DNA from: Anaerocolumna sp. AGMB13025 | GTDB lineage: Bacteria > Bacillota > Clostridia > Lachnospirales > Lachnospiraceae | NCBI RefSeq assembly: GCF_029689925.1 | Contig: NZ_CP121445.1 | Span: 1,295,001-1,359,000 of the forward strand | Length of the DNA stretch: 64,000 nt | Direction: 5' to 3' | In this document: positions 43,773-52,482 of the stretch, in pieces | How the letters are laid out: every line of letters begins with the position of its first letter | Position numbering within the stretch: position 1 is the stretch's first letter | Notes under the pieces: model-generated | What the model saw: the letters and a program-made list of their open reading frames with translations, nothing else | Database searches by the model: none | What the model was told of the DNA's origin: nothing | Made by a program: the position numbers and the translations under genes

Positions 43773-45059
43773 ATGAATAAACCGAAAAGAACTGCGATAC
43801 TTATTGGTCTTTTGCTTTGTATGGGTGCTTCAACTATTATGCAAACCTATTTCAGCAGTGCGTTACCATCAATTAGTAAGAGTTTCAAATCAGTTTCTTT
43901 TTATTCATGGATACATGGCAGCTATATACTGGCTTCATCCTCGGTTATTATCTTATCCAGTGGGTTGTGTCAAAGATTTGGTAACAAGAAAAACTTCATC
44001 ATAGGTTCCATACTATTTGGCATAAGTACGGCAGCAGCCCCGTTTTGCAGTTCCATGCTCCACCTTGTTATCGTAAGAACTGTTATGGGAATAGGAGCAG
44101 GAGTAGTAGTGCCGGCAACTTATGGAATTATAAGTGAACAATTTGAGAAGGAAAAGTACTCAGCGGTTTTTGCGGCTTTTGCCGTTGTACAGATTATATT
44201 CAATGGACTGGGCAGTTTAGCTGGCGGTTATCTGCCCATAATTGCTTCCTGGCAGGTAATATTTTATATTTTGCTTCCGGTTGAACTACTTAGTTTCTGG
44301 TTGGTGCTTTACAATCTTCCTGAGAGTATTCCGGTAAACCAGACAGTATCCTTTCATCTTAGGAAGCATTTGCTTATGATACTTGGGATTTTGCTTACCA
44401 CCTTAGGGATTGAAAAAGCCTATTATCAGCAATATCTATATCTGGTGCTCGGTGTAGTATTGCTTTTCTTTGTGGTAAGAAAGGATATGAAAAAAGATAA
44501 TATACTGCTGCCAAAGGAATTTGCAAATGATTCTTTATTAAGAAATCTGTGTCTTCAGGTATTTTTGCTGGGAGCCTTTTATAATGTATGTCTTACATAT
44601 CTGCCAAGTCTTATGCAGTTTTCTCTGGGCTTTGGTGCAGATGCCTCAGGAAGTCTGCTGGCGGTTTTTGTTGTTCTCATGGGTGTTGGAAGTGTTCTGG
44701 GAGGAGTGATTAAAATTGCAGAACGATCAGCTATATTACTTGGCTGGTTGGCGGGTTTAACAGGCAGCATCCTTATGCCGTTTATATTTCCCTTAGCAGT
44801 AGGACTGCTGGGCTTTGGTTCCGGTGTATTAATGTCTGTATTGTTGGGATATATCGCTGCCAGGACACAGAGCCATGGTGCCGGTGTAAATAGTACCGCT
44901 CATTTAATCCGTAATTTTGGCGGCAGCATAGGAACCATACTATTTCAGTTTTCACTGAAATTTACAGAAGAATATTACATTGGAGGCGTTTTGCTGCTGG
45001 TTTTATCAGGGGTGGTAGCAGCGTCCCTGTCATTTCGGTATAAAGCAATAACAAACTAA
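43773..45059 (+). CDS. MFS drug-efflux-type transporter
   Basis: A 428-residue transporter with about 12 membrane segments. MQTYFSSALPSISKSF, SYILASSSVIILSSGLCQRFG (in two parts) and RTVMGIGAGVVVPATYGIISEQF (motif C-like GIGAGVVVP) place it in the DHA/EmrB-like drug:H+ antiporters. RBS aaaggaggtgttgcggc. With the TetR gene upstream it forms a typical drug-inducible efflux pair; substrate unknown. Confidence 0.88.
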   Translation: MNKPKRTAILIGLLLCMGASTIMQTYFSSALPSISKSFKSVSFYSWIHGSYILASSSVIILSSGLCQRFGNKKNFIIGSILFGISTAAAPFCSSMLHLVIVRTVMGIGAGVVVPATYGIISEQFEKEKYSAVFAAFAVVQIIFNGLGSLAGGYLPIIASWQVIFYILLPVELLSFWLVLYNLPESIPVNQTVSFHLRKHLLMILGILLTTLGIEKAYYQQYLYLVLGVVLLFFVVRKDMKKDNILLPKEFANDSLLRNLCLQVFLLGAFYNVCLTYLPSLMQFSLGFGADASGSLLAVFVVLMGVGSVLGGVIKIAERSAILLGWLAGLTGSILMPFIFPLAVGLLGFGSGVLMSVLLGYIAARTQSHGAGVNSTAHLIRNFGGSIGTILFQFSLKFTEEYYIGGVLLLVLSGVVAASLSFRYKAITN

Positions 45060-45152
45060 ATGTAAGAGTAGATGGGCAATTGTAAATACAATGACAATAT
45101 CTGAATTTTTAAAATTACCTAAGTAAGGTTTACTTAAAAGGAGGATTCAGCT

Positions 45153-47648
45153 ATGAAATATATCAAAAGATTTGATGAAGTATCTATAAAAGATATATCT
45201 ATCGTCGGAGGAAAAGGGGCAAATTTAGGTGAAATGTTTCAGGCAGGTCTTCCGGTTCCAAAGGGATTTTGTATAACTGCTAATGCATTTGATGAGTATA
45301 TGATCCGAAATAGCCTTAACGATCAGGATTTTAATTCCAGCGGTAAGCTTGAAGCTTTCATAGCAGTGGGACAGATTTGGTCTGATCTTGAGCAGGAAAT
45401 AACAGAAAGTTATGAAACCCTGGGACATAATATGAGAATTGCAGTCCGTTCCTCGGCTACTGCCGAGGATTTGCCGGAAGCCAGCTTTGCCGGGCAGCAG
45501 GAGACCTATCTTAATGTTGTTGGTAAGGAACAACTTATGACAGCAATTAAGAAGTGTTTTGCCTCCCTTTATTCCATTCGCGCCGTCACTTATCGGAAAC
45601 AGGCAGACTTTGATTCTGTCAAAGTGTCTTTAGCAGTTGTAATTCAAATAATGGTAGAAAGTGAAATTTCCGGTGTTCTCTTTACGGCTGACCCAGTCAG
45701 TCAGGACAAGGAGCTGATGATGCTCAATGCCTCCTGGGGACTTGGGGAGGCAATTGTATCGGGAAAAGTGACCCCCGATATTTATATGTATAGTAAAAAG
45801 CAAAGAGGTATCACTGATAAAAAGCTGGGGGGCAAAGAGATTATTATCTGCTGCGGTACTACTGGTGTAGAGGAAAGAAAAACACCCCAGGAACAAAAAG
45901 ACCGCTTATGTTTAAGTGACCGGCAAGCTCTTGAGGTTTTTGAAATGGGCAGAAAAGCAGAACAGCACTATGACAGCCCCCAGGATATCGAATGGGCTAT
46001 TTCAAAGGGTAAACTCTATTTATTGCAGTCCCGTCCTATTACAACATTAAATAAAACGAAGGAGAGGCAGACAGAGATTAGCACTTCTTTGGCGGCGGTT
46101 CTAAGTAACTGGATTGAACATTGCCCTACCCCTCTTTATCCCTTGGATGTAGAGCCGTGTGCAATAGTAGATAAAGCAAAAGCAAAAGTTTTTCAGGAAT
46201 TAGGTATTTCTCTTGGCAGTGATTTAACCATGGATGAAAAAGGCGTACTTTTCTTTTCGACAGCTAAGAAGCGGATTTCTCCCCGGATTGCAAAGGTTCC
46301 CTTTCTTATTCGGAGATTTACTAATTACAGCACCAATTCCGCCATCACTTCACAAAACTTCTTAAGGATTAAAAATAAGTTAAACGAAAAATCTGAGTTG
46401 GTCTTATCACAGCTATCAGTTTCTGAGTTGGTTTTACAGCTTAAAGAACTGATGGACCTTTCAGAAGAAATTGCCTATATACGTTTTCGGTATAATATTT
46501 TTCCTTCCGTGGCTGTTTCCAAGCTACTCTATCCGGTTTTGCACCGGATAGATAAAAGCATCAATGAATATGACTTATTAAGCAATCTGCCTTACAAGAC
46601 CTGGGAGATGAATGCTGCATTAAGAAAACTTTCTATTTATATTCAGAATCATGCTGAACTGAAAGAAACCATAGCTTGCATGAACAGAACAGATAGTAAT
46701 GCTACTAAGTATAGTAACCTTATTAAGGAAAGTAATACAAATAAGGATAGTAATGCTATAAAGGATAGTGATTCCATAAAGGATGGCATTGCCATAAAGG
46801 AGCATTTTCCTGATTTCTATGATTTATTGCAGAAGTTTTTAGAGGAATTTGGCTGGAAATCTAACAGCAGCTATTGCGCCTTTGGTTCCGTATCATGGAA
46901 GGAAGATATGTCTTCCCTGTTTTCTTTGATAAAAGTCCTTTTAAAGTCCGATAAAAAGGACACGGAAAATGGTAAGTATCAAACAATTCTTTCTAAGATT
47001 GATATGCATTATACAAAGAAGAAAGCCTCCAAAATCCGTACAAAAATTGAGGAAATACGTGGGTATCATGTGAATCGGGAAGAAAGTCTTTATCTGATAG
47101 AGATGTGCTATGGGCTGTCACGAAGAATCGCATTTGAACTTAATCTCCGGTTTCCGGATATATTTAATCAGCAAAAGGATATCCTCTATCTTACCTTATC
47201 AGAGGTATATGATCTGGCTGCCGGGGAGAAGGATTATAAAGACCGGATTGAGATAAGGAAAGCAAACCGTCCGCAAAACGAAAGGTTATGGGCTAATCTA
47301 TCCCTTGGGGGACAGTTTGATAATAAAAATACGCTGAGAGGCATATCCGGGAACCGGGGACAATACCGGGGACGGGTCAGAAAAATAGTATCCTTACAGG
47401 AATTTGACAAAATGCAGCCGGAGGACATATTGGTCTGCCGATATACAGATCCATCCTGGACACCGTTGTTTGTATTAGCCGCCGCTGTCGTATCAGATAC
47501 CGGAGGACCATTGTCCCATAGTGCTATCGTAGCAAGAGAATATGATATTCCGGCTGTTTTAGGCTGCGGGAATGCAACCGAGGTATTACAGGATGGACAG
47601 GAAATTGTGGTGGATGGTGATAAAGGGGTTGTACGGATAATTTCTTAA
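45153..47648 (+). CDS. Rifampin phosphotransferase/PEP synthase-like enzyme
   Basis: An 831-residue protein of the PEP-utilising superfamily. An ATP-grasp domain occupies about 1-300 (GGKGANLGEMFQAGLPVPKGF, RSSATAEDLPEASFAGQ, GLGEAIVSGKVTPD), a central domain about 320-720, and a C-terminal swivelling histidine domain about 745-831 with catalytic His in GGPLSHSAIVAREY. The architecture and YTDPSWTPLF fit rifampin phosphotransferase (RPH) as well as PPS-like proteins. RPH inactivates rifamycins by phosphorylation. Around residues 513-550 the gene has a low-complexity KDSNAIKDSDSIKDG repeat. It lies 93 nt behind the efflux gene; a resistance cluster is possible but unproven. RBS aaaaggaggattcagct. 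Confidence 0.8.
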   Translation: MKYIKRFDEVSIKDISIVGGKGANLGEMFQAGLPVPKGFCITANAFDEYMIRNSLNDQDFNSSGKLEAFIAVGQIWSDLEQEITESYETLGHNMRIAVRSSATAEDLPEASFAGQQETYLNVVGKEQLMTAIKKCFASLYSIRAVTYRKQADFDSVKVSLAVVIQIMVESEISGVLFTADPVSQDKELMMLNASWGLGEAIVSGKVTPDIYMYSKKQRGITDKKLGGKEIIICCGTTGVEERKTPQEQKDRLCLSDRQALEVFEMGRKAEQHYDSPQDIEWAISKGKLYLLQSRPITTLNKTKERQTEISTSLAAVLSNWIEHCPTPLYPLDVEPCAIVDKAKAKVFQELGISLGSDLTMDEKGVLFFSTAKKRISPRIAKVPFLIRRFTNYSTNSAITSQNFLRIKNKLNEKSELVLSQLSVSELVLQLKELMDLSEEIAYIRFRYNIFPSVAVSKLLYPVLHRIDKSINEYDLLSNLPYKTWEMNAALRKLSIYIQNHAELKETIACMNRTDSNATKYSNLIKESNTNKDSNAIKDSDSIKDGIAIKEHFPDFYDLLQKFLEEFGWKSNSSYCAFGSVSWKEDMSSLFSLIKVLLKSDKKDTENGKYQTILSKIDMHYTKKKASKIRTKIEEIRGYHVNREESLYLIEMCYGLSRRIAFELNLRFPDIFNQQKDILYLTLSEVYDLAAGEKDYKDRIEIRKANRPQNERLWANLSLGGQFDNKNTLRGISGNRGQYRGRVRKIVSLQEFDKMQPEDILVCRYTDPSWTPLFVLAAAVVSDTGGPLSHSAIVAREYDIPAVLGCGNATEVLQDGQEIVVDGDKGVVRIIS

Positions 47649-47652
47649 TGCT

Positions 47653-48654
47653 TTAAGAAGATTTGTCCCTGCCACAGGAATTCGGTTTAAAGGAATTCAG
47701 TGCTTCCATTTTTGCATAGAGGATATGCTCTAACTGGGTAATATTCATAATTGTCTTATTAACAGCTTTATTGACTTCTAGCATATCACAAATACTGTCA
47801 GCCATTTCTGTAGATTTTTGAAGTTTGGAACCCAGCTCATTTAAGATGTGGGAGAGGGCAGCTTCTTCCAGGGCAATGGATTCTATGATATCATTGGTAC
47901 ACTGTTCCCTGGATTTATGCATAAAGCATTCCGGTGGGAAATCGTAATTGCAGCAGCATAACTTAAAATCTTTGTTATCAAGCTTGCATTTAAGCAGACG
48001 AGGATAGCAGCAGTGTTTCGTTGCTAAAATATAGAGGGTAATAACTTCCATATCCTTGCCATCCCAGGGATAAAAAAGCATATCTTCTACCCGGTATATC
48101 CCGGTTAAACAATAAGAGGCAATTAAACAACCGCTGTGGTCATAAACAGAGATAGACTGTGTATTATCCGAAAGAAGGGAAACCAGATAATAAGGGGAGA
48201 TGGACAATACCCCGTTAAAACAGCCTCTCTCCGAGGTTAACAGACATATGGTGTTACCGTCTTTTTGTATGTTTACAATAAAATTCGAAAAAGCAGCGAA
48301 CAGGGAATTGGTTTCACAGTTGTAGGATAGTCCATTTACAGAGGAATACTTAGGGGATATACTTAATCGGATAAAATCAATTTCTTTCAAATTGCAGTCA
48401 AGTTTATAAATCATAGTATTTATTTTATCCACAGAGGCCCAAAAACAATGTTCCGTATTATCATAGCAAATACAGTTGTATGGTCTATTTACTTCAAAGG
48501 TGGCCGATAACTCAAAGTCTTCGTTAAACCGGTAGATATGATGTGTTTTTGGCATGGTCAGATAAAAGAAACAGCCGTCAAATGCGATTCCCTTATATAA
48601 CAGGTAACCATCTGTTGATAATGGAAGTACATGGTATGGTTCCAATAAATCCAT
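47653..48654 (-). CDS. Beta-propeller-like protein with C-terminal spore-surface-type domain
   Basis: A 333-residue protein. The first 240 residues look like propeller strands (CFFYLTMPKTHHIYRFNED, CFWASVDKINTMIYKLD, SLFAAFSNFIVNI, SISVYDHSGCLI). The last 79 residues contain DIIESIALEEAALSHILNEL, LEVNKAVNKTIMNITQLEHIL, closely related to the domain in the divergent neighbour at 48954. I know this ALEEAALSHILNAEGEK-type domain from clostridial proteins with collagen-like or repeat regions that are thought to sit on spores; the role here is inference. Rich in cysteine; no signal peptide. RBS AAAGGAGGGGATTTAAG. Confidence 0.65.
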   Translation of the reverse strand: MDLLEPYHVLPLSTDGYLLYKGIAFDGCFFYLTMPKTHHIYRFNEDFELSATFEVNRPYNCICYDNTEHCFWASVDKINTMIYKLDCNLKEIDFIRLSISPKYSSVNGLSYNCETNSLFAAFSNFIVNIQKDGNTICLLTSERGCFNGVLSISPYYLVSLLSDNTQSISVYDHSGCLIASYCLTGIYRVEDMLFYPWDGKDMEVITLYILATKHCCYPRLLKCKLDNKDFKLCCCNYDFPPECFMHKSREQCTNDIIESIALEEAALSHILNELGSKLQKSTEMADSICDMLEVNKAVNKTIMNITQLEHILYAKMEALNSFKPNSCGRDKSS

Positions 48655-48860
48655 CTTAAATCCCCTCCTTTATTCGTGTAATAATATGTTTGATATGTTA
48701 TTATATGCAAGTTTCCCGCCTTGGAAACTTTGGAAATAACAAATATTCAGTAAATATTTGGCTAAATATCATTTATTTTGTCAGTTTTAATTGAACACAT
48801 AAGTTGAATCCACATATGATATATAGAAACTATATACTGATACTTACAACAGGGGGATAA

Positions 48861-48939
48861 GGTTGAAAAATGAATTTTTTCAACCGCAAGTTTGTGCTTG
48901 CGCACCACAAACTTGGTATTCGCAAAGAGCGTGCGCAAG
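48861..48939 (+). ncRNA. Structured leader with perfect potential pseudoknot
   Basis: First hairpin GGTTGAAAAA/TTTTTCAACC (48861-48870/48876-48885), like the first stems at 7.77 and 39.6 kb. Second hairpin CAAGTTTGTG/CACAAACTTG (48887-48896/48906-48915). Its whole 9-nt loop CTTGCGCAC (48897-48905) is the exact complement of GTGCGCAAG (48931-48939), an H-type pseudoknot. It ends 14 nt before the start codon of the next gene and would leave the GAGGG RBS free or bound depending on folding. Confidence 0.7.
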
Positions 48940-48953
48940 AATAGAGGGTTAAT

Positions 48954-49574
48954 ATGAGCATGCCTTTTATCATACCGGGTTTCGGAACAAGAGAACGGGC
49001 ACTTACAGATATTATAGAATCAACCGCACTGCAAAAAACCGCTCTTGCCCATATCATTAATGCGGAAGGAGAGAAGATACAGGCGGCACTTTTAAGCCCT
49101 GGCATCACCATAGATAAAGTACTGGAAGTTAACGATTCTGTATTGGCTGTTATGTACAGTGTCACCAGACTGGAACTAATTCTGGAAGCAAAATTAAATG
49201 TCTTGCCGGATTTATCTATTTTAGATACCTTTATACCTGATTTGCCGGTGATATCTCCAACACCGATCATCCCGATAGCCCCTATATTATCGGTACCAAA
49301 TGAAAGTTCAGCTGGAGCCAGCAATATTGCCGGAAGCAATCAAGTAGCCGGAAGCAATCAAGTAGTTGGAAACAATCAAGTAGCCGGAAGCAATCAAGTA
49401 GTTGGAAACAATCAAGTAGCCGGAAGCAATCAAGTAGCCGGAAACAATCAAGTAGCCGGAAGTAGTAATGCAGCCGGAAGAAACAACGTAACCGGAACGA
49501 ATCAAGTTACCAGTACCTCCAATATAGCCGGAACTAACAATAAAACCAGCAGAGGTAATGCCAAAGGCGTATAG
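48954..49574 (+). CDS. Spore-surface-type protein with NQVAGS repeats
   Basis: A 206-residue protein. Residues about 15-82 carry the domain TDIIESTALQKTALAHIINA, EGEKIQAALLSPG, LEVNDSVLAVMYSVTRLELIL shared with the gene at 47653. After a Pro/Ile-rich linker, residues about 122-170 are ten-odd copies of a six-residue unit (A/V)G(S/N)NQV, then N/T/G-rich sequence. No signal peptide. The repeat DNA (units near GTAGCCGGAAGCAATCAA) is nearly identical, so length variation between strains is expected. RBS gagggttaat. Confidence 0.65.
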   Translation: MSMPFIIPGFGTRERALTDIIESTALQKTALAHIINAEGEKIQAALLSPGITIDKVLEVNDSVLAVMYSVTRLELILEAKLNVLPDLSILDTFIPDLPVISPTPIIPIAPILSVPNESSAGASNIAGSNQVAGSNQVVGNNQVAGSNQVVGNNQVAGSNQVAGNNQVAGSSNAAGRNNVTGTNQVTSTSNIAGTNNKTSRGNAKGV

Positions 49575-49685
49575 GCATTGAGATTAGACAAGAAAATATA
49601 TAGTGCCTGATATTTTATTTCGGGATACGGAAATAAGTTGGAAAATCAGATTTTACATGTAAAGATGAAAGAAAATAGAATAAGG

Positions 49686-49760
49686 AAAGCCGTGCCTTAG
49701 CCGATGATAGGAGTAATCAGCAGAGTGATATGCTGCAAATCATCGGCAGGATGGGCTTTT
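49686..49760 (+). terminator. Terminator after the repeat protein gene
   Basis: AAAGCC and GCCGATGAT (49700-49708) pair with ATCATCGGC (49739-49747) and GGGCTTTT, with a T-rich end. The inner GCAG/CTGC also pairs. Confidence 0.65.
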
Positions 49761-49870
49761 AAGTTTATAGACTGCACTAGTCATATAAGAAATACTAGTT
49801 GTACTATTGCATCGATGCAAATACAAATTAGTATATTAACTGTTTGGTAATCTTATCCAAACGGCAGACA

Positions 49871-51043
49871 CTAAAAATCAACTTCAGTTCCATAATAAGT
49901 ACAAGTAAGGAGTTTCTCCATTTCTTTTACAGTAATCGTTCTTGGGTTGGAACCGGTACAGGCATCGCCGATAGCCAGTTCTGCAATAACTGCCACTTTC
50001 TCTAAGAATTCCTTTTCGTTAATCCCAAATTCCTTTAGAGTCTTTGGTATACCAAGCTTAACATTATATTCATCTATTTTATCACAAAGTCCCTTTACAA
50101 TTTCTGCATCCGTTCCGGTAATTCCAAGACTTCTTGCAATATCGGCATAACGTTTTTGTGCAGTTTTCGCATTGAATTTAATTACATAGGGAAGATAGAT
50201 GGCATTGGCGCAGCCATGAGGGATATGTCCGGTAGAAAAAGCAGCTCCGGTTTTATGGGCCATAGAGTGGACAATACCTAAAAGTGCATTGGAGAAAGCC
50301 TGCCCTGCCATACACTGAGCATAATGCATCTGTTCCCTGGCTGACATATCACCTTGATACGAAGCCATAAGATATTCAAACACCATCTGAATAGCTTTTA
50401 TCGCAAGGGGATCGGTAAAAGGACTGTTAAGGGTGGATACATAAGCTTCTACCGCATGGGTTAAAGCATCCATACCGGTATGAGCGGTCAGAGTAGGAGG
50501 CATAGTTTCTGCTAAAGCCGGATCGACGATAGCAATATCAGGAGTTATATTAAAGTCAGCCAGCGGATATTTAATTCCCTTAGCATAATCGGTAATTACG
50601 GAAAATGCGGTTACTTCTGTTGCAGTACCGGAGGTAGAAGGAATTGCTATAAATTTAGCCTTCTGTCTTAACTCGGGGAAAGAAAAGGGCTGTATGATTT
50701 CTTCAAAGGAAGTATCCGGATATTCATAGAACACCCACATAGCCTTAGCAGCATCAATAGGAGAACCACCGCCCATGGCTATTATCCAGTCCGGTTCAAA
50801 GTCCTGCATCGCTTTAGCACCCTTCATTACAGTTTCTACAGAAGGATCCGGTTCGACATTTTCAAAGAGTTTGGTTTCAATCCCTGCCTCTGTTAAATAT
50901 TTAACTACCCTTTCTACAAAACCAAACTTTTTCATAGAACCACCGCCTAAAACCAGGATGGCTTTTTTTCCTTTTATGTTCTTAAGCTGTTCTAAAGCAC
51001 CATTTCCATAGTACATATCTCTTGGTAATGTGTATCTCATCAT
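49871..51043 (-). CDS. Iron-containing alcohol dehydrogenase
   Basis: A 390-residue group III (iron-dependent) alcohol dehydrogenase, probably NAD(P)H-linked reduction of acetaldehyde or butyraldehyde during fermentation. GGGSPIDAAKAMW (about residues 97-109) binds nucleotide; metal ligands lie in GMDALTHAVEAYVS (D and H region, about 194-207) and in HSMAHKTGAAFSTGHIPHGCAN (histidines, about 260-281). RBS AAAAGGAGGATTTTATTATG. A Rex-like operator lies in its promoter, in line with redox control. Confidence 0.93.
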   Translation of the reverse strand: MMRYTLPRDMYYGNGALEQLKNIKGKKAILVLGGGSMKKFGFVERVVKYLTEAGIETKLFENVEPDPSVETVMKGAKAMQDFEPDWIIAMGGGSPIDAAKAMWVFYEYPDTSFEEIIQPFSFPELRQKAKFIAIPSTSGTATEVTAFSVITDYAKGIKYPLADFNITPDIAIVDPALAETMPPTLTAHTGMDALTHAVEAYVSTLNSPFTDPLAIKAIQMVFEYLMASYQGDMSAREQMHYAQCMAGQAFSNALLGIVHSMAHKTGAAFSTGHIPHGCANAIYLPYVIKFNAKTAQKRYADIARSLGITGTDAEIVKGLCDKIDEYNVKLGIPKTLKEFGINEKEFLEKVAVIAELAIGDACTGSNPRTITVKEMEKLLTCTYYGTEVDF

Positions 51044-51103
51044 AATAAAATCCTCCTTTTAATCATTTCATTGTGGTTATTGTCTTCAAAATGAATTATA
51101 ACA

Positions 51104-51121
51104 TTGTTAATAAATTAACAC
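51104..51121 (-). promoter_or_regulatory. Rex-type operator in the alcohol dehydrogenase promoter
   Basis: TTGTTAA-TAAA-TTAACAC matches the Rex consensus TTGTTAANNNNTTAACAA at all but the last position. On the minus strand it lies between -35 TTGTGT and -10 TATAAT (17-nt spacing), so binding would repress the gene. Rex is the NADH/NAD-sensing repressor of clostridial fermentation genes. Confidence 0.75.
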
Positions 51122-51314
51122 AATGGTCAAATTGTATAAAATTTAAATAATATCCTGACCGGATATATTCATTATAATGATTGCTCCACCACTGACAAAA
51201 ACTAGAGCAACTGGAATAAGACTTACCATAATCAGTTTATAAAAAGATAAACACAAGGTTGTTTTACTTGCCCGTCTGGATATGGTATTATCTGGATAGA
51301 AAGGAGATGCTGAT

Positions 51315-52127
51315 ATGAGTATATATGGTTTTGATGAAAGACTTGCTAATGCAAGGAGAGATAAAGGTTTGACCCAGGAAGAACTGGCGGCAAAGCTTGG
51401 CGTAACCCCACAGGCAGTTTCAAAATGGGAGAGGAGTACCAGTTATCCGGATGTTGTTATGTTAAGTTCCATCTGTGATATGCTTGATTGTTCCATGGAT
51501 TATCTGTTAAATGGAAAATTGGCTGAGGTAAAATTGACAGAGAGCGGTGATGAAACAGCCAGAAAGCAGTTATTAAATAAACTGATTGCAGATCCCCTTA
51601 TTTTAGAGGTAGGGGAGGGTTTAATTGATTTATTATTGGAGGAGCAAAAAGAAGGTTTTAAGGGTGTGGCTGACTTACGTGAGCGAATGGCATTAAAGTA
51701 CGGTGTTTTGCTGCCGGTGGTGCGGTTAAGAGATGCTATAGAACTTAAAAAATATGAATACAGGATTCTGACTTATGATTGGGTTTTACTTGATGATACC
51801 TTAAAAGAAGAGGAAGAACGTTCCTTTGCACGGCTGATGAATCAGTTAGAAGAAATCTGCCGCTGTAATTACAGCAGAATTATTAACAAACAGATGGTAA
51901 AAAGCCTGGTAGATAATCTGGAGGAACACTATCCCGCAGTCGTTAAGGGGGTTATCCCAGAGAAAATAAGCTTGATGCAGTTACAGGAAATAATCGGGCA
52001 GATTATCGAACGAGGCGGTTCTGTACATAATTTAATTAAAATAATAGAATTTTTAGAAGGCGAAGCAGCAAAGAGGAAAAACAGCAGTGACTTGGCAGAG
52101 GCTGTTTTGGATTATCTGAAACAGTAA
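51315..52127 (+). CDS. XRE-type regulator fused to an FlhA cytoplasmic-domain-like region
   Basis: A 270-residue protein with two recognisable parts. Residues about 6-62 are an XRE helix-turn-helix (RLANARRDKGLTQEELAAKL, GVTPQAVSKWERSTSYPD). Residues about 95-270 resemble the cytoplasmic domain of the flagellar export protein FlhA: LILEVGEGLIDLLLEEQ, LRERMALKYGVLLPVVRLRD, YEYRI, then INKQMVKSLVDNLEEHYPAV, VIPEKISLMQLQEIIGQIIE and NLIKIIEFLEGEA. FlhA itself is about 690 residues with a membrane domain, which is absent. The middle FlhA_C subdomain seems shortened. Stand-alone gene with RBS gaaaggagatgctgat. Probable DNA-binding regulator; ligand and targets unknown. Confidence 0.82.
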   Translation: MSIYGFDERLANARRDKGLTQEELAAKLGVTPQAVSKWERSTSYPDVVMLSSICDMLDCSMDYLLNGKLAEVKLTESGDETARKQLLNKLIADPLILEVGEGLIDLLLEEQKEGFKGVADLRERMALKYGVLLPVVRLRDAIELKKYEYRILTYDWVLLDDTLKEEEERSFARLMNQLEEICRCNYSRIINKQMVKSLVDNLEEHYPAVVKGVIPEKISLMQLQEIIGQIIERGGSVHNLIKIIEFLEGEAAKRKNSSDLAEAVLDYLKQ

Positions 52128-52335
52128 GATATAAATCGGTACAGATTAATTCGATACAAAATAATTCGGACTCTTTTATATCAATCGCTGCAGCAAAATT
52201 GTAAGAAAAAGCTGTCACAATTTTTTAGAAATAAATTATCTGGAAGAGAATCGTTTCTATTTAATGATATATAATCAAGATAGAAATAATCAAAGGACTT
52301 TGGAAGGTCAGTTGATTACCAATTCAGTGTGAATG

Positions 52336-52410
52336 AAAAATTATGGAAAGTATGTGGAAATGGCTGAAGATACAGAATGTAGCCATTTCCACATACTTTC
52401 CATAATTTTT
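52336..52410. repeat. Perfect 30-bp inverted repeat with 15-nt loop
   Basis: 52336-52365 and 52381-52410 are exact reverse complements. The arms end with A-run and T-run, so on either strand it works as a strong terminator-like hairpin. It lies 209 nt after the XRE gene with no gene adjacent. Confidence 0.85.
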
Positions 52411-52482
52411 ATATAAAATAATCTTGTTAGGATGTTTTTTGTATCTGTAATTTCATCAGCCATTAGCCATTTTATAACAACT

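Noticed and set aside
49308-49505. CRISPR-like regular repeats
   Set aside because: They are in-frame coding repeats of a six-residue unit in the spore-surface-like protein.
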